Shown here: in pieces, positions 44,526 through 54,577 of the stretch | Layout of the letters: the number at the start of each line of letters is the position of its first letter | Position numbering within the stretch: position 1 is the first letter of the stretch | From: Brevundimonas sp. | GTDB taxonomy: Bacteria > Pseudomonadota > Alphaproteobacteria > Caulobacterales > Caulobacteraceae | Assembly (NCBI GenBank): GCA_027531145.1 | Contig: JAPZRF010000049.1 | Coordinates: 1-57,010, forward strand | Direction: 5' to 3' | Length of the DNA: 57,010 nucleotides | Program-made: the position numbers and the translations under genes | Notes under the pieces: model-generated | Databases searched by the model: none | Told to the model about the DNA's origin: nothing | Seen by the model: the letters and a program-made list of their open reading frames with translations, nothing else

Positions 44526-45131
44526 TCAGCCCTCGATCGCTTCAGGTGCCGAGGCACCGTCGTTACGCCGGCCGAGCAGGTCCGAGACCTTCTTGCCGCG
44601 CTTGGAGGCGACCTGACGAGGAGAGGACTGGGCCTTCAGCGCCTGGAAGGTCGCGCGGATCATGTTGTACGGGTTGGACGAGCCGGTCGACTTGCCCACC
44701 ACGTCCTGCACGCCGAGGGTCTCAAGGACCGCACGCATCGGGCCGCCGGCGATGACGCCGGTGCCGGGAGGGGCCGCGCGCATCATGATCTTGCCGGCAC
44801 CCCAACGGCCGTTGCCGTCATGGTGCAGGGTGCGGTTCTCGCGCAGCGGGACCCGGATCATGGTCTTCTTGGCTTCCTCGGTCGCCTTGCGGATGGCTTC
44901 CGGCACTTCACGGGCCTTGCCGTGGCCGAAGCCGACCCGGCCCTTGCCGTCGCCGACGACCATGAGGGCCGCGAACGAGAACCGGCGGCCACCCTTCACG
45001 GTGGCGGCGACGCGGTTGATATGGACCAGCTTCTCGACCAGTTCGGGGTCAGCGCCAGCTTCGGGAGCCGAGCGGTTGTCACGACGGTCGCGACGCTCGC
45101 CGCCGCCGCCGCGTTGGGGTTCACGCGCCAT
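44526..45131 (-). CDS. rpsE: 30S ribosomal protein S5
   Basis: S5 acts in decoding fidelity and mRNA entry. The 201 residues have [20 protein letters not shown] and the [18 protein letters not shown] helix. The [20 protein letters not shown] loop region follows. N- and C-terminal extensions ([16 protein letters not shown]) are typical of alphaproteobacteria. Confidence 0.98.
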   Translation of the reverse strand: MAREPQRGGGGERRDRRDNRSAPEAGADPELVEKLVHINRVAATVKGGRRFSFAALMVVGDGKGRVGFGHGKAREVPEAIRKATEEAKKTMIRVPLRENRTLHHDGNGRWGAGKIMMRAAPPGTGVIAGGPMRAVLETLGVQDVVGKSTGSSNPYNMIRATFQALKAQSSPRQVASKRGKKVSDLLGRRNDGASAPEAIEG

Positions 45132-45143
45132 GCTTCTCGTCCC

Positions 45144-45500
45144 TTAGAAGTTCAGGCCGGCGTCGCGCGCGGCCTCCGCCAGGGCCTTGACCCGGCCATG
45201 ATAGATGTAGCCGCCGCGGTCGAAGACGACGTCCTTGACGCCCTTCTCGATCGCACGCTCGGCGATAAGCTTGCCGATCCGGCTGGCCGCGGCCACGTCC
45301 GAACCCTTCGCGCCCTTCCCGCCCTCCAGAGAAGAGGCCGACGCGACGGTCACGCCGCTGGCGTCGTCGATGACCTGAGCCGAGATGTTCTTGTCCGAGC
45401 GGTAGACCGACAGGCGCAGTCGGCCGTTGGCGACGGCCTTCAGGCGGCGGCGTGTGCGCTCGGCGCGACGCTGGGCGTTTTGCTTGAGAGTCGTGGCCAT
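45144..45500 (-). CDS. rplR: 50S ribosomal protein L18
   Basis: L18 binds 5S rRNA. The 118 residues show [30 protein letters not shown] and [20 protein letters not shown] with the final GLNF. It is three bases after rplF. Confidence 0.98.
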   Translation of the reverse strand: MATTLKQNAQRRAERTRRRLKAVANGRLRLSVYRSDKNISAQVIDDASGVTVASASSLEGGKGAKGSDVAAASRIGKLIAERAIEKGVKDVVFDRGGYIYHGRVKALAEAARDAGLNF

Positions 45501-45503
45501 GGC

Positions 45504-46037
45504 TTACTTCTTCTTGCCTTCCTTGCGCCGCACGGTCTCGCCGGCATAGCGCACCCCCTTGCCCTTGTAGGGCTCCGGCGGCCGCAGCTTGCGGATGACC
45601 GCCGCGATCTGACCCACGGCCTGCTTGTCAGAGCCCGAGATCTTGATCTCGGTCTGCTTCGGCACGGCGAAGGTGATGCCCTCGGGGGCCTTGATGTCGA
45701 CGTCGTGGCTGAAGCCGAGCTGCAGCGACAGGTCCTTGCCCTTGAGCGCCGCGCGGTAACCCACGCCGACCAGCTCAAGGCTGCGCTCAAAGCCCTCGGT
45801 CACGCCGGTCACCATATTGGCGACCAGGGTGCGCGACAGGCCCCACATGGCGCGGGCACGCTGGGAGTCCGACCGCGGGATCAGGGACAGCTCGTCACCG
45901 GCCTGGCTCACCTCGATCTCGTCGGCGACAGTCCAGATGCGGTCCCCCCTGGGGCCCTTCACCGAGACGGTCTGGCCGTTGAGCGTGACGGTGACGCCCT
46001 TCGGGATGGCGATGGTCTTCTTGCCGATACGGGACAT
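45504..46037 (-). CDS. rplF: 50S ribosomal protein L6
   Basis: L6 lies near the sarcin-ricin loop. The 177 residues run from [20 protein letters not shown] to the basic end [14 protein letters not shown], with [10 protein letters not shown] and [14 protein letters not shown]. The start at 46037 is fixed by the family; the frame upstream overlaps rpsH. Confidence 0.97.
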   Translation of the reverse strand: MSRIGKKTIAIPKGVTVTLNGQTVSVKGPRGDRIWTVADEIEVSQAGDELSLIPRSDSQRARAMWGLSRTLVANMVTGVTEGFERSLELVGVGYRAALKGKDLSLQLGFSHDVDIKAPEGITFAVPKQTEIKISGSDKQAVGQIAAVIRKLRPPEPYKGKGVRYAGETVRRKEGKKK

Positions 46038-46038
46038 T

Positions 46039-46437
46039 CTAGTAGACCCTGCAGAGGACTTCGCCGCCCACGTTGGCCTCACGGGCCGCCGTGTCGGACA
46101 TCACGCCCTTGGACGTCGAAAGGATCGAGATGCCGAGGCCGTTCTTGACGGGCTTCAGGTCGCCGATTGCGGAGTAGACCCGGCGTCCAGGCTTGGACAC
46201 GCGCGAGATCTCGGCGATGACAGGCTCGCCGTCGAAATACTTCAGCTCGATCTCGAACTGCGGAAACTCGCCCGGGTTTTGCACCAGGCTGTAACCACGG
46301 ATGTAGCCCTCGCCCTGCAGGACGTCGAGGACGCGCTGGCGCAGACGGGACGCCGGGGTCAACACCTTCGAACGCTTGCGGGTAGCCGCGTTCTTGATGC
46401 GAGCGATCATGTCGCTCAGGGGATCATTGATCATCAT
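46039..46437 (-). CDS. rpsH: 30S ribosomal protein S8
   Basis: A primary 16S-binding protein; in E. coli it also represses the spc operon. The 132 residues show [20 protein letters not shown] and [20 protein letters not shown], then [16 protein letters not shown] and the C-terminal EVLCRVY. Two consecutive ATG codons open the gene. Confidence 0.98.
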   Translation of the reverse strand: MMINDPLSDMIARIKNAATRKRSKVLTPASRLRQRVLDVLQGEGYIRGYSLVQNPGEFPQFEIELKYFDGEPVIAEISRVSKPGRRVYSAIGDLKPVKNGLGISILSTSKGVMSDTAAREANVGGEVLCRVY

Positions 46438-46452
46438 GTCGTGTCGCTCCCC

Positions 46453-46758
46453 TTACCAGCTCGACTTTGTCAGGCCGGGGATCTGGCCCAGGTTGCCCAG
46501 CTGACGCAGGGCGATCCGGCTCATCTTCAGCTTGCGGTAATAGCCGCGCGGACGCCCCGTCACCTCGCAGCGGTTGCGAATGCGGTTCGGCGCGGAGTTC
46601 CGCGGCAGGGCGGCAAGCTTCAGTCGCGCCTCGAAGCGCTCCTCAAGCGGCAGGCTTTCGTCGTTGGCCTTCGCCTTGAGGTCGGCGCGCCTGGCGGCGT
46701 ACTGGGCCACCAGCTTCTTGACCCGCTCGTTGCGATTGACGGCGCTCTTCTTAGCCAT
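46453..46758 (-). CDS. rpsN: 30S ribosomal protein S14 (zinc-free form)
   Basis: The 101-residue long type without the CxxC zinc motif: [60 protein letters not shown] and IPGLTKSSW. It is 18 bases after rplE. Confidence 0.98.
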   Translation of the reverse strand: MAKKSAVNRNERVKKLVAQYAARRADLKAKANDESLPLEERFEARLKLAALPRNSAPNRIRNRCEVTGRPRGYYRKLKMSRIALRQLGNLGQIPGLTKSSW

Positions 46759-46776
46759 GGTGCTCTTTCCTTCCCG

Positions 46777-47334
46777 TCAGTTCACGAACGGGAACTTGAA
46801 CTCGGCGAGGAGGGCCTTGGCTTCCTCGTCGGTCTTGGCCGTGGTGCACACGACGATGTCCATGCCCCACATCTGCTCGATCTGGTCGTAGTTGATCTCC
46901 GGGAACACGATGTGCTCCTTCAGACCCGTGGCGTAGTTGCCGCGACCGTCGAACGAGGTACCCTTGAGGCCCCGGAAGTCCTTCACCCGCGGCAACGCGA
47001 TTGTGATGAAGCGATCCAGGAACTCATACATTCGGTCGCCGCGCAGGGTGACCTTGCCGCCGATAACCATGCCTTCGCGCAGCTTGAAGCCGGCGATGGA
47101 ATTGCGCGCCTTGGTCGGCACCGCCTTCTGCCCGGCGATCGCGGTCAGGTCCTTGAGGGCCGCCTGGGCCTTCTTGGAGTCGGCCACAGCCTCGCCGACG
47201 CCCATGTTCAGGACGATCTTGTCCAGCTTGGGCACCTGCATCTCGTTGGTGTAGCCGAACTTGTCCTTCATCACGGCGCGGATGCGGGATTCGTATTCCG
47301 ACTTCAGCCGGGGGGTGTACTTCTCGGTAGCCAT
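46777..47334 (-). CDS. rplE: 50S ribosomal protein L5
   Basis: L5 binds 5S rRNA and bridges to S13. The 185 residues have [56 protein letters not shown] and [20 protein letters not shown]. Its ATG overlaps the rplX stop (ATGA). Confidence 0.98.
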   Translation of the reverse strand: MATEKYTPRLKSEYESRIRAVMKDKFGYTNEMQVPKLDKIVLNMGVGEAVADSKKAQAALKDLTAIAGQKAVPTKARNSIAGFKLREGMVIGGKVTLRGDRMYEFLDRFITIALPRVKDFRGLKGTSFDGRGNYATGLKEHIVFPEINYDQIEQMWGMDIVVCTTAKTDEEAKALLAEFKFPFVN

Positions 47335-47642
47335 CAGATGACGTCTCCGGTCGTCTTGGCAAAGCGGACCTTCTTGCCGTCTTCCATGCGGAAGCCGACG
47401 CGGGCAGCCTTGCCGTTCGCATCCGCGATCGCGACGTTCGAGACGTGGATCGAGGCTTCCTTGTTCTTGATGCCGCCCTGGGGGTCGAGCTGGCTCGGGC
47501 GGGTGTGGCGCTGGACCACGTTGATGCCCTCGACCACGACGCGCTGCTCGGTCGGCAGGACGCGCAGCACCTTGCCGGCGCGCCCCTTGTCCTTGCCCGT
47601 CAGAACGACGACGCGGTCACCCTTCTTGATCTTCGCGGCCAT
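47334..47642 (-). CDS. rplX: 50S ribosomal protein L24
   Basis: An assembly initiator of the 50S subunit. The 102 residues start at [20 protein letters not shown] (KOW motif) and include [20 protein letters not shown] and [17 protein letters not shown]. The ATG at 47642 is set by the family; the frame upstream runs through rplN. Confidence 0.97.
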   Translation of the reverse strand: MAAKIKKGDRVVVLTGKDKGRAGKVLRVLPTEQRVVVEGINVVQRHTRPSQLDPQGGIKNKEASIHVSNVAIADANGKAARVGFRMEDGKKVRFAKTTGDVI

Positions 47643-47644
47643 GG

Positions 47645-48013
47645 TTACAGCACCTCCGGAGCCAGCGAGATGATCTTCATGTGGTTCCGGGCGCGCAGTT
47701 CGCGCGGCACCGGGCCGAAGATGCGGGTGCCGACCGGCTCGTTCTGCTTGTTGACGATCACGGCGGCCGACTTGTCGAAACGGATCACCGACCCGTCCTT
47801 GCGCTGGATGTCCTTGGCGGTGCGCACGACGATGGCGCGCACGACGTCGCCCTTCTTCACCCGGCCGCGGGGGATGGCTTCCTTCACCGAAGCGACAATG
47901 GTGTCGCCGATCGAGGCGTAGCGGCGCTTCGAGCCGCCCAGCACCTTGATGCACATGACCCGGCGAGCGCCCGAATTGTCGGCCACCTCCAGGTTAGTTT
48001 GCATCTGGATCAT
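47645..48013 (-). CDS. rplN: 50S ribosomal protein L14
   Basis: The 122 residues match L14 throughout: [60 protein letters not shown] and the ISLAPEVL end. It is at the interface with the 30S subunit. Confidence 0.98.
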   Translation of the reverse strand: MIQMQTNLEVADNSGARRVMCIKVLGGSKRRYASIGDTIVASVKEAIPRGRVKKGDVVRAIVVRTAKDIQRKDGSVIRFDKSAAVIVNKQNEPVGTRIFGPVPRELRARNHMKIISLAPEVL

Positions 48014-48033
48014 GGGATCCGATCCTTCTCAGA

Positions 48034-48273
48034 TTACGAAGCCGGAGCGGCGAGGACTTCCCACCGCTTCAGCTTGGACTTCGGGGCGCACTCGACGATG
48101 CGGGCCACGTCGCCGACCTTCAGCGCGTTGGCCTCGTCGTGGGCGTGGTACTTCTTGGACAGACGTACGGTCTTTTTCAGAACCGGGTGCAGCAGGGTGC
48201 GCTCGACCTTGACGACGACAGTCTTGTCGCCCTTGTCGGAGACGACGACGCCTTCGAGAATTCGCTTCGGCAT
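48034..48273 (-). CDS. rpsQ: 30S ribosomal protein S17
   Basis: A 79-residue primary 16S-binding OB-fold protein: [40 protein letters not shown] and [17 protein letters not shown]. It is nine bases after rpmC. Confidence 0.98.
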   Translation of the reverse strand: MPKRILEGVVVSDKGDKTVVVKVERTLLHPVLKKTVRLSKKYHAHDEANALKVGDVARIVECAPKSKLKRWEVLAAPAS

Positions 48274-48282
48274 GTTCGTTCC

Positions 48283-48480
48283 TTACGCAGCCGGCTGCTT
48301 CTGGCGCAGCAGGGTCTGGAGACGGGCGATGTCCTTGCGGACTTCCCCGACACGGTGGGTCTTCTCGAGCTGGCCGGTGGCCGCCTGGAAGCGCAGGTTG
48401 AACTGCTCCTTCTTGAGCTTCAGCAGCTCGTCGGACATCTGGTCCGGGGTCATGACCCGGAAGTCGGCGATCCTTGTCAT
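48283..48480 (-). CDS. rpmC: 50S ribosomal protein L29
   Basis: A 65-residue helical hairpin at the exit tunnel: [40 protein letters not shown] and [10 protein letters not shown]. The ATG at 48480 overlaps the rplP stop by four bases. Confidence 0.97.
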   Translation of the reverse strand: MTRIADFRVMTPDQMSDELLKLKKEQFNLRFQAATGQLEKTHRVGEVRKDIARLQTLLRQKQPAA

Positions 48481-48917
48481 GCCGCTTGCTCCGCATGGGC
48501 GATGCCGGCGTCGATCCGCGTCACCACCTTGGTGCGCACCGGCAGCTTGGCGGCGCCGAGACGCAGCGCCTCGCGGGCCACATCGTCCGGTACGCCGTCG
48601 ATTTCGAACATGATGCGACCCGGGGCCACGCGGGCGGCCCAGTGGTCCACCGCGCCCTTGCCCGAGCCCATCCGCACCTCTGCCGGCTTGCCGGAGACCG
48701 GCACGTCCGGGAAGATGCGGATCCAAACCCGGCCCTGACGCTTCATCTGGCGGGTTATCGCGCGGCGGGCCGCCTCGATCTGACGCGCCGTGATACGCTC
48801 CGGCTCCAGCGACTTCAGGCCGTAGGAGCCGAAGTTCAGCGAGAAACCGCCCTTGGCCGCACCATGGATGCGGCCCTTGAAGGCCTTGCGGTACTTGGTC
48901 TTCTTCGGTTGCAGCAT
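48477..48917 (-). CDS. rplP: 50S ribosomal protein L16
   Basis: L16 lies at the A-site finger. The 146 residues run from [20 protein letters not shown], with [40 protein letters not shown] and [20 protein letters not shown]. It is three bases after rpsC. Confidence 0.98.
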   Translation of the reverse strand: MLQPKKTKYRKAFKGRIHGAAKGGFSLNFGSYGLKSLEPERITARQIEAARRAITRQMKRQGRVWIRIFPDVPVSGKPAEVRMGSGKGAVDHWAARVAPGRIMFEIDGVPDDVAREALRLGAAKLPVRTKVVTRIDAGIAHAEQAA

Positions 48918-48920
48918 GAC

Positions 48921-49676
48921 TTAGCCCTCACGTCCGCGATCGCGACGCGGACCGCGGTCGCCTCGGGGGCCGCCACGCTCGCGGCCTTCGTTCGATGACG
49001 GGCCCGAGGCCTCCTGGGCCCAGCGCTTGTCCTGGGCCATCGGGTCGTGCTCGAGCACCTCACCCTTGAAGACCCAGACCTTGATGCCGATGATGCCGTA
49101 GGTCGTCCTGGCTTCATAGAAGCCGTAGTCGATGTCGGCCCGCAGGGTGTGCAGCGGCACGCGACCTTCACGGTACCATTCCATCCGGGCGATTTCAGCG
49201 CCGCCCAGGCGGCCCGAGACGTTCATCCGGATGCCCTTGGCACCGAGACGCATGGCCGACTGGATCGAACGCTTCATGGCGCGACGGAAGGCCACCCGGC
49301 GCTCCAGCTGCTGCGCGATGCTCTCGGCGATCAGCTGGGCGTCAGTCTCGGGCTTGCGCACCTCGACGATGTTCAGGTGCACCTCGCCGTCGGTGCGGGA
49401 CGAGATGTCCTTGCGCAGCTTCTCGATGTCTGCGCCCTTCTTGCCGATCACGACGCCCGGACGGGCGGCGTAGATCGTGACGCGACACTTCTTGTGCGGA
49501 CGCTCGATGATGATGCGCGATACGCCGGCACCCGAAAGGCGTTCCTTCAGCCACGTGCGCAGCTTCAGGTCCTGGTGCAGCAGCCGGGCGTAGTCGGCTC
49601 CGCCGGCGAACCAGCGGCTGTCCCACGTGCGGTTGACGCCGAGCCGCAGCCCGACCGGATTGACTTTCTGACCCAT
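48921..49676 (-). CDS. rpsC: 30S ribosomal protein S3
   Basis: S3 forms the mRNA entry channel. The 251 residues carry a KH domain ([18 protein letters not shown]) and the C-terminal S3 domain ([20 protein letters not shown]). An Arg/Gly-rich tail ([20 protein letters not shown]) is typical of Caulobacterales and rhizobia. It shares one base with the end of rplV. Confidence 0.98.
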   Translation of the reverse strand: MGQKVNPVGLRLGVNRTWDSRWFAGGADYARLLHQDLKLRTWLKERLSGAGVSRIIIERPHKKCRVTIYAARPGVVIGKKGADIEKLRKDISSRTDGEVHLNIVEVRKPETDAQLIAESIAQQLERRVAFRRAMKRSIQSAMRLGAKGIRMNVSGRLGGAEIARMEWYREGRVPLHTLRADIDYGFYEARTTYGIIGIKVWVFKGEVLEHDPMAQDKRWAQEASGPSSNEGRERGGPRGDRGPRRDRGREG

Positions 49677-50056
49677 CAGGCGGCCTCGCCGGCTTCGCGG
49701 ACCACGATGGTGATCTCGCTGAACGGTTTCAGGATGCGCGAGGAGCGGCCGCGAGCGCGGCTCGCGAAGCGCTTCATCACCAGGTTCTTGCCCACGAAGG
49801 CCTCGGCCACGACGAGATTGTCGATGTCGAGGCTGTGGTTATTCTCGGCGTTCGAGATGGCCGAGTAGAGCACCTTGCGGACGTCGCCGGCGATGCGCTT
49901 GCGGCTGAACTCGAGCTCATTGAGCGCCTTCTGCACCGGCAGACCCCGGATGGACTGGGCCACGAGGTTCAGCTTCTGGGGGCTGATGCGGACGTTGACC
50001 AGCTTGGCGCGGGCCTCGGTCGCACCGACGCGACGGGGGTTCTTGGTCTGGGCCAT
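49676..50056 (-). CDS. rplV: 50S ribosomal protein L22
   Basis: L22 lines the exit tunnel. The 126 residues contain [40 protein letters not shown] and the hairpin end [20 protein letters not shown]. It is three bases after rpsS. Confidence 0.98.
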   Translation of the reverse strand: MAQTKNPRRVGATEARAKLVNVRISPQKLNLVAQSIRGLPVQKALNELEFSRKRIAGDVRKVLYSAISNAENNHSLDIDNLVVAEAFVGKNLVMKRFASRARGRSSRILKPFSEITIVVREAGEAA

Positions 50057-50059
50057 GGA

Positions 50060-50338
50060 TTACTTCCTCTTGGCCTTCTTGTCCGCCGCGTGGCCCGGGA
50101 AGTTCCGGGTCGGGGCGAACTCACCGAACTTCATGCCGACCATGTCTTCCGACACCAGCACCGGCACGTGCTTCTGGCCATTGTGGACGCCGAACGTCAG
50201 GCCGACGAACTGCGGCAGGATGGTGGACCGGCGCGACCAGGTCTTGATCACGTCCTTGCGGCCCGAGGCCTGCGCCACGTCGGCCTTCTTGAGCAGGTAC
50301 CCGTCCACGAACGGGCCTTTCCAGGAGGAGCGGGCCAT
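50060..50338 (-). CDS. rpsS: 30S ribosomal protein S19
   Basis: A 92-residue head protein: [40 protein letters not shown] and [20 protein letters not shown]. It is three bases after rplB. Confidence 0.98.
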   Translation of the reverse strand: MARSSWKGPFVDGYLLKKADVAQASGRKDVIKTWSRRSTILPQFVGLTFGVHNGQKHVPVLVSEDMVGMKFGEFAPTRNFPGHAADKKAKRK

Positions 50339-50341
50339 GTC

Positions 50342-51178
50342 TTAGCGAGCCTTCTTCACGTGACGGCCACGGATGATGAACTTGTCCGTGGCCTTGTTCT
50401 TGCGGGTGCGGGTGCCCTTGGTGTCCTTGCCCCAAGGCGTGACCGGGGTCCGGCCGCCCGAGGTGCGGCCCTCGCCGCCGCCGTGCGGGTGGTCGATCGG
50501 GTTCATGGCGACGCCGCGGACGTGCGGACGCCAACCCATGTGACGCTTGCGGCCCGCCTTGCCGAGGTTCTGGTTCATGTGGTCCGGGTTGGACACCGCG
50601 CCGACTGTGGCCATGCAGGTGTCGAGCACCATGCGCAGCTCGCCGGAACCGAGTCGGATCTGGGCATAACCCTGATCGCGGCCAACCAGCTGAGCGTAGG
50701 CACCGGCCGCGCGGGCCAGCTGGGCACCCTTGCCCGGCTTCATCTCAATGTTGTGGATGATGGTCCCCACCGGCATCGCGCGCAGCGGCATAGCGTTGCC
50801 CGGCTTCACGTCGACCTTCTCGCCAGCCACCACCTGGTCGCCGGCCTTCAGGCGCTGCGGGGCGATGATGTAGGTCTTCTCGCCGTCGGCATAGATCACC
50901 AGGGCGATGAAGGCCGATCGATTGGGGTCGTACTCCAAACGCTCGACCGTGCCGACCGCGTCGAACTTGCGGCGCTTGAAGTCGATCTTGCGATACAGGG
51001 TCTTGGCCCCGCCGCCACGGAAGCGGACGGCGACGCGCCCGCCCTGCCCACGACCGCCCGACTTGGTCAGGCCCTCGACGAGCGACTTTTCCGGACGGCC
51101 CTTGTGGAGCTCGGAGCGGTCGACCAGCACCAGGGCGCGGCGGCCCGGAGAGGTCGGATTGAAAGTCTTTAGAGCCAT
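50342..51178 (-). CDS. rplB: 50S ribosomal protein L2
   Basis: L2 is needed for subunit joining and peptidyl transfer. The 278 residues include [20 protein letters not shown], the essential His in [20 protein letters not shown] and the basic end [19 protein letters not shown]. It is four bases after rplW. Confidence 0.98.
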   Translation of the reverse strand: MALKTFNPTSPGRRALVLVDRSELHKGRPEKSLVEGLTKSGGRGQGGRVAVRFRGGGAKTLYRKIDFKRRKFDAVGTVERLEYDPNRSAFIALVIYADGEKTYIIAPQRLKAGDQVVAGEKVDVKPGNAMPLRAMPVGTIIHNIEMKPGKGAQLARAAGAYAQLVGRDQGYAQIRLGSGELRMVLDTCMATVGAVSNPDHMNQNLGKAGRKRHMGWRPHVRGVAMNPIDHPHGGGEGRTSGGRTPVTPWGKDTKGTRTRKNKATDKFIIRGRHVKKAR

Positions 51179-51182
51179 CGGA

Positions 51183-51488
51183 TCAGAGCCCCGTGGTGAC
51201 GTCGATCGACTGGCCCTCGGCCAGCGTCACGATCGCTTTCTTGATGTCGGACCGGCGACCCTGGATGCCCCGGAAACGCTTGGTCTTGCCCTTCTGAACG
51301 AGAGTGTTGACCTTCAGGACATTGACCTTGAACAGGCTTTCGACCGCCGCAGCGATCTCGTCCTTGGTCGCCGTGTCGGCGACGCGGAAGACGACCTTGT
51401 TCTGCTCGGAGAGGATCGTCGACTTCTCGGTGATCACCGGAGCCAGGATCGTGTCATAGTGTTTGGCGGTGGGTTGGGCGCCGGCCAT
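51183..51488 (-). CDS. rplW: 50S ribosomal protein L23
   Basis: The docking site for trigger factor and SRP. The 101 residues show [20 protein letters not shown] and [24 protein letters not shown] at 51491 precedes the ATG at 51488; the ATG, which shares a base with the rplD stop, is preferred. Confidence 0.97.
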   Translation of the reverse strand: MAGAQPTAKHYDTILAPVITEKSTILSEQNKVVFRVADTATKDEIAAAVESLFKVNVLKVNTLVQKGKTKRFRGIQGRRSDIKKAIVTLAEGQSIDVTTGL

Positions 51489-52126
51489 CACACGGCCTCC
51501 TTCTCAGAGAAGCGCGCCTCGATCGCCTCAACGGCGGCCTTGGTCAGCACCAGCTTGTCCGCCCGCAGGATGTCATAGACGTTCAGGCCGGCATTCGGCA
51601 GCACGTCCACATGCGGGATGTTGCGCGCGGCGAGGCCGAAGCTGGTCTCGACCTCGGGCCCGGCGATGATCAGGGCCCTCGTCCAGCCCAGCTTGCCGAA
51701 GGTCTCGCGCAGGGCGGCTGTCTTCGCTTCCTTGACCGCCAGGGTGTCGACGACGACGAGGTCGCCCGACTTCACCTTCGAGGACAGGGCGTGCTTCAGG
51801 GCCAGAGCGCGGATCTTCTTCGGCAGAGAGAAGCCGTGGTCGCGAACGACCGGGCCGAAGGCGCGCGATCCGCCGACGAACTGCGGCGCTCGGCGCGAAC
51901 CGTGACGGGCACCGCCGGTGCCCTTCTGCTTGTACATCTTCTTGCCGGTCCGGGAATTCTCGTTCCGGGTCTGCACCTTGTGCGTACCGGCACGGCGCTT
52001 GGCCAGCTGCCAGTTGACGGTGCGGGCCAGCAGGTCGCCGCGGATGGCGTCGATGCCGAAGACGGCGTCCGACACTTCGACGTCGCCGGCGGCCTTGCCG
52101 TCAAGCTTGATCACCGAGAGTTTCAT
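51488..52126 (-). CDS. rplD: 50S ribosomal protein L4
   Basis: A tunnel protein that in E. coli also represses the S10 operon. The 212 residues show [40 protein letters not shown] and [20 protein letters not shown]. It overlaps rplC by four bases. Whether it acts on the S10 leader here is unknown. Confidence 0.98.
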   Translation of the reverse strand: MKLSVIKLDGKAAGDVEVSDAVFGIDAIRGDLLARTVNWQLAKRRAGTHKVQTRNENSRTGKKMYKQKGTGGARHGSRRAPQFVGGSRAFGPVVRDHGFSLPKKIRALALKHALSSKVKSGDLVVVDTLAVKEAKTAALRETFGKLGWTRALIIAGPEVETSFGLAARNIPHVDVLPNAGLNVYDILRADKLVLTKAAVEAIEARFSEKEAV

Positions 52127-52896
52127 TGGGCTTCACCGCCTTCGGTCGCTTCCACCGCCGGAGCCTCTTCGGCCGGGGTTTCCGCGGGTTGAGCAGCAGC
52201 GGCACCGGCCGACTTCACGGCACCCGGGTACGGGGCCTCAGCCGGACGGACCTTCTTGATGGAGTCGCGAACCTTGACGTAGCTGCCGTCGTGGCCGGGG
52301 ACAGCGCCCTTGACCAGGATCAGGCCGCGCTCGGCGTCGATGCGCACGATCGTCAGGTTCTGCTGGGTCACGACTTCCTGACCCAGGTGACCGGCCATCT
52401 TCTTGCCGGGGAAGGTGCGGCCCGGGTCCTGGCGGTTACCCGTCGACCCGTGCGAGCGGTGCGATACCGACACGCCGTGGGTTGCGCGCAGACCGCCGAA
52501 GTTCCAGCGCTTCATGGCACCGGCGAAGCCTTTGCCGATGGTCTCGCCCTGGATGTCGACCTTCTGGCCGGCCACGAAATGATCCGCGGTCAGCTCCGCC
52601 CCGACGTCCAGCAAGGCGTCGTCCGACACCCGGAACTCGGTCACATAGGCCTTCGGAGCCACCTCGGCCCTTGCGAAGGACTCGCGCTGGGGCCTGGGAG
52701 TGTTCTTGGCCTTTCGGCTGCCGGCACCCAGTTGCAGGGCGACGTAGCCGTCCCGCTCCAGGGTCCGCTGGCCCACCACCTGACAATTGTCGAGCTGGAG
52801 CACGGTGACCGGCACATGGGCACCGTCTTCGGCGAACACGCGGGTCATGCCCAGCTTCTTGGCGATCACGCCCGTTCGTAGCGCTGCGTCGCGCAT
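52123..52896 (-). CDS. rplC: 50S ribosomal protein L3
   Basis: The 257 residues begin [20 protein letters not shown] and carry [40 protein letters not shown] and [10 protein letters not shown] (with the methylated Gln region GNRQDPG). A long Ala/Glu-rich tail after about residue 215 ([20 protein letters not shown]) is typical of this group. Confidence 0.98.
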   Translation of the reverse strand: MRDAALRTGVIAKKLGMTRVFAEDGAHVPVTVLQLDNCQVVGQRTLERDGYVALQLGAGSRKAKNTPRPQRESFARAEVAPKAYVTEFRVSDDALLDVGAELTADHFVAGQKVDIQGETIGKGFAGAMKRWNFGGLRATHGVSVSHRSHGSTGNRQDPGRTFPGKKMAGHLGQEVVTQQNLTIVRIDAERGLILVKGAVPGHDGSYVKVRDSIKKVRPAEAPYPGAVKSAGAAAAQPAETPAEEAPAVEATEGGEAQ

Positions 52897-52916
52897 CGGA
52901 TCCCGCCTCTCCTCGA

Positions 52917-53222
52917 TTAAATCTTGATCTCGACATCCACACCGGCGGACAGGTCGAGCTTCATGAGCGCGTCCACGGTCTGCGGAGTGGGGTCGACGAT
53001 GTCGAGCACGCGCTTGTGCGTGCGGATTTCGAACTGCTCACGGGACTTCTTGTCGACGTGCGGCGAGCGGTTCACGGTGAACTTTTCGATCAGGGTCGGC
53101 AGCGGGATCGGGCCGCGCACCTGCGCGCCCGTGCGCTTGGCCGTGTTGACGATCTCGCGCGTGGAATGGTCCAGGACGCGGTGATCGAAGGCCTTCAGCC
53201 TGATGCGGATGCTTTGATCCAT
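52917..53222 (-). CDS. rpsJ: 30S ribosomal protein S10
   Basis: S10 (NusE) joins the small-subunit head and also antitermination complexes. The 101 residues from [20 protein letters not shown] contain [20 protein letters not shown] and [20 protein letters not shown]. It is the first gene of the superoperon. tuf, often immediately upstream, is 3.7 kb away. Confidence 0.98.
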   Translation of the reverse strand: MDQSIRIRLKAFDHRVLDHSTREIVNTAKRTGAQVRGPIPLPTLIEKFTVNRSPHVDKKSREQFEIRTHKRVLDIVDPTPQTVDALMKLDLSAGVDVEIKI

Positions 53223-53320
53223 ATCTCTAGCTATTCCCAAGCAGGTCGGAACCTGCGTCCCTGTGAACCATTTCAAAGACCGAAGCCCCGGGGCATCGCC
53301 CCCAAGGTACGCACATCCGC

Positions 53321-53356
53321 AAAAACGATCGGCCCACGCGGACGCCCGCGAAGGCC
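53321..53356 (-). promoter_or_regulatory. Terminator-like hairpin in the S10 leader (attenuator candidate)
   Basis: On the minus strand GGCC-TT-CGCGG (53356-53346) pairs with CCGCG-TG-GGCC around GCGT, down to 53331, with a TT/TG internal loop. Five bases later comes TTTTT (53325-53321). It lies about 100 bases before the rpsJ start and well inside the predicted leader. Confidence 0.5.
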
Positions 53357-53453
53357 GCAAATTCCTGAGGCGCTGCAAAGAACAGGTAATCAGGTCGTTC
53401 CTGCGGACCGCGTCTGCGCCCGAAAGCGCACAGCCGGTCCAACAAGAGGCGCG

Positions 53454-53482
53454 CTTATGCCGCCCGATTCCGGCGGCGTCAA
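53454..53482 (-). promoter_or_regulatory. Promoter of the S10 operon
   Basis: Minus-strand TTGACG (53482-53477), 17 bases, then CATAAG (53459-53454) followed by CGCGCC. The arrangement closely matches the rpsM promoter. The leader to rpsJ would be about 220 bases, with GGACCG/CGGTCC closing one predicted hairpin just after the start. Confidence 0.55.
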
Positions 53483-53495
53483 GCGTCGAGATGAT

Positions 53496-53525
53496 GAAGG
53501 CCCGGGGGTCCCGTCCCGGGCCTTC
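53496..53525. terminator. Terminator hairpin after the GIN-domain gene
   Basis: GAAGGCCCGGG (53496-53506) pairs perfectly with CCCGGGCCTTC (53515-53525) around an eight-base loop, 31 bases past the GIN gene stop. It directly precedes the S10 promoter and would insulate it. The U tract is weak. Confidence 0.7.
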
Positions 53526-53556
53526 CGCGCGTGCGGGACTGGCGGCCCGCCCGCGA

Positions 53557-54486
53557 TCAGCGTCCGATGCGCAGATCTCCCGATCCGAGCACGCGGCGGC
53601 GCACCTCGCCGCTGGCCCGGGCCACGGCGACGTCGCCCGAACCGACGATATTGACCTCGACGCGGCCGACCTCGCCGCCGTGCCGGACGTCGCCGCTGCC
53701 GACAATGTTGGCGGTCAGGGCGCCCGAGCGCCCGCCGGCGACGAGGACGCTGCCGCTGCCGGCGACGCTGGCCTCCAGATCGCCGCCGACGGCGGCGAGA
53801 CGCACGTCACCCGACCCTGGCAGGGCAATGACGGCGTCGCCCGCCACCGGGCCGAGCCGGACGCTGCCGGAGCCCGGCGTGGCGACCCTGACCCGGCTGC
53901 TGCCGCCGATGACGGCGTCGCCGGAACCGGCCAGGGCGAGGTCGACAGTCTCCGCATGGCCCGCGCGGAGGTCGCCGGAGCCGGCAAGCGCCACCTTCAG
54001 CTCGCCGCCGACGTCGGCCACGGTCCAGTCGCCGCAGCCGGCGTTGCCGAGGCGGACGGAACTGGCCCCACGACCGATGGCACCATAGACGCCGCCCTTG
54101 GCGGAGACGCGGACATCTCTGGGCGTGCGCACCACGATCAGCGGCGCCTCCGACAGCTCGACCCGGCCGCGCTCGCGGAGGGTGACGAAGGCCCCCTCCC
54201 CCGGCTGGGTTCCGGCCGGGCCGGCGCGCTCGCAGCTCCTCAGATCACGGTCGCGCACATCGCCGCGCAGGATCACGTCGCGGCCGCGCCGCTCCAGCCG
54301 GACCGGGACCGGCGTCCCCGCCGGCGCCTCGATCTCGACGCCGATGTCGGCGCGGTCCTCGACGATGACGATGACACGGGCGACCGCGTCCTCGATCTTC
54401 ACCTCCTGCGCGGCGGCAAGCCCCGGGGCGAGCCCGACGAGGGCCGTGGCGGCGGTGATGGCGGCGGCGGTTCCGGCGTGGCGCAT
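53557..54486 (-). CDS. Exported GIN-domain (DUF2807) protein
   Basis: 309 residues with a signal peptide ([19 protein letters not shown]). The mature part is a regular beta structure in which GSGD or GSGS returns about every 17-21 residues ([69 protein letters not shown]). This is the hallmark of the putative auto-transporter adhesin head GIN domain, a beta-helix fold. An envelope or surface role is likely; the exact function is unknown. It is downstream of the cupin/GNAT pair on the same strand. Confidence 0.85.
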   Translation of the reverse strand: MRHAGTAAAITAATALVGLAPGLAAAQEVKIEDAVARVIVIVEDRADIGVEIEAPAGTPVPVRLERRGRDVILRGDVRDRDLRSCERAGPAGTQPGEGAFVTLRERGRVELSEAPLIVVRTPRDVRVSAKGGVYGAIGRGASSVRLGNAGCGDWTVADVGGELKVALAGSGDLRAGHAETVDLALAGSGDAVIGGSSRVRVATPGSGSVRLGPVAGDAVIALPGSGDVRLAAVGGDLEASVAGSGSVLVAGGRSGALTANIVGSGDVRHGGEVGRVEVNIVGSGDVAVARASGEVRRRVLGSGDLRIGR

Positions 54487-54577
54487 GATATCCTCCCTGT
54501 CGCCAGGAAGGTGCGCCGCGCCCCGCGCAGGGTCACCTTAAATCGAGGTCATTATGCCGATGTAAGCTTCCGGGCGC

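Noticed and set aside
53227..53445. 72-codon minus-strand frame in the S10 leader
   Set aside because: No ribosome binding site or coding composition; it spans the predicted attenuator hairpin and is better explained as leader RNA.
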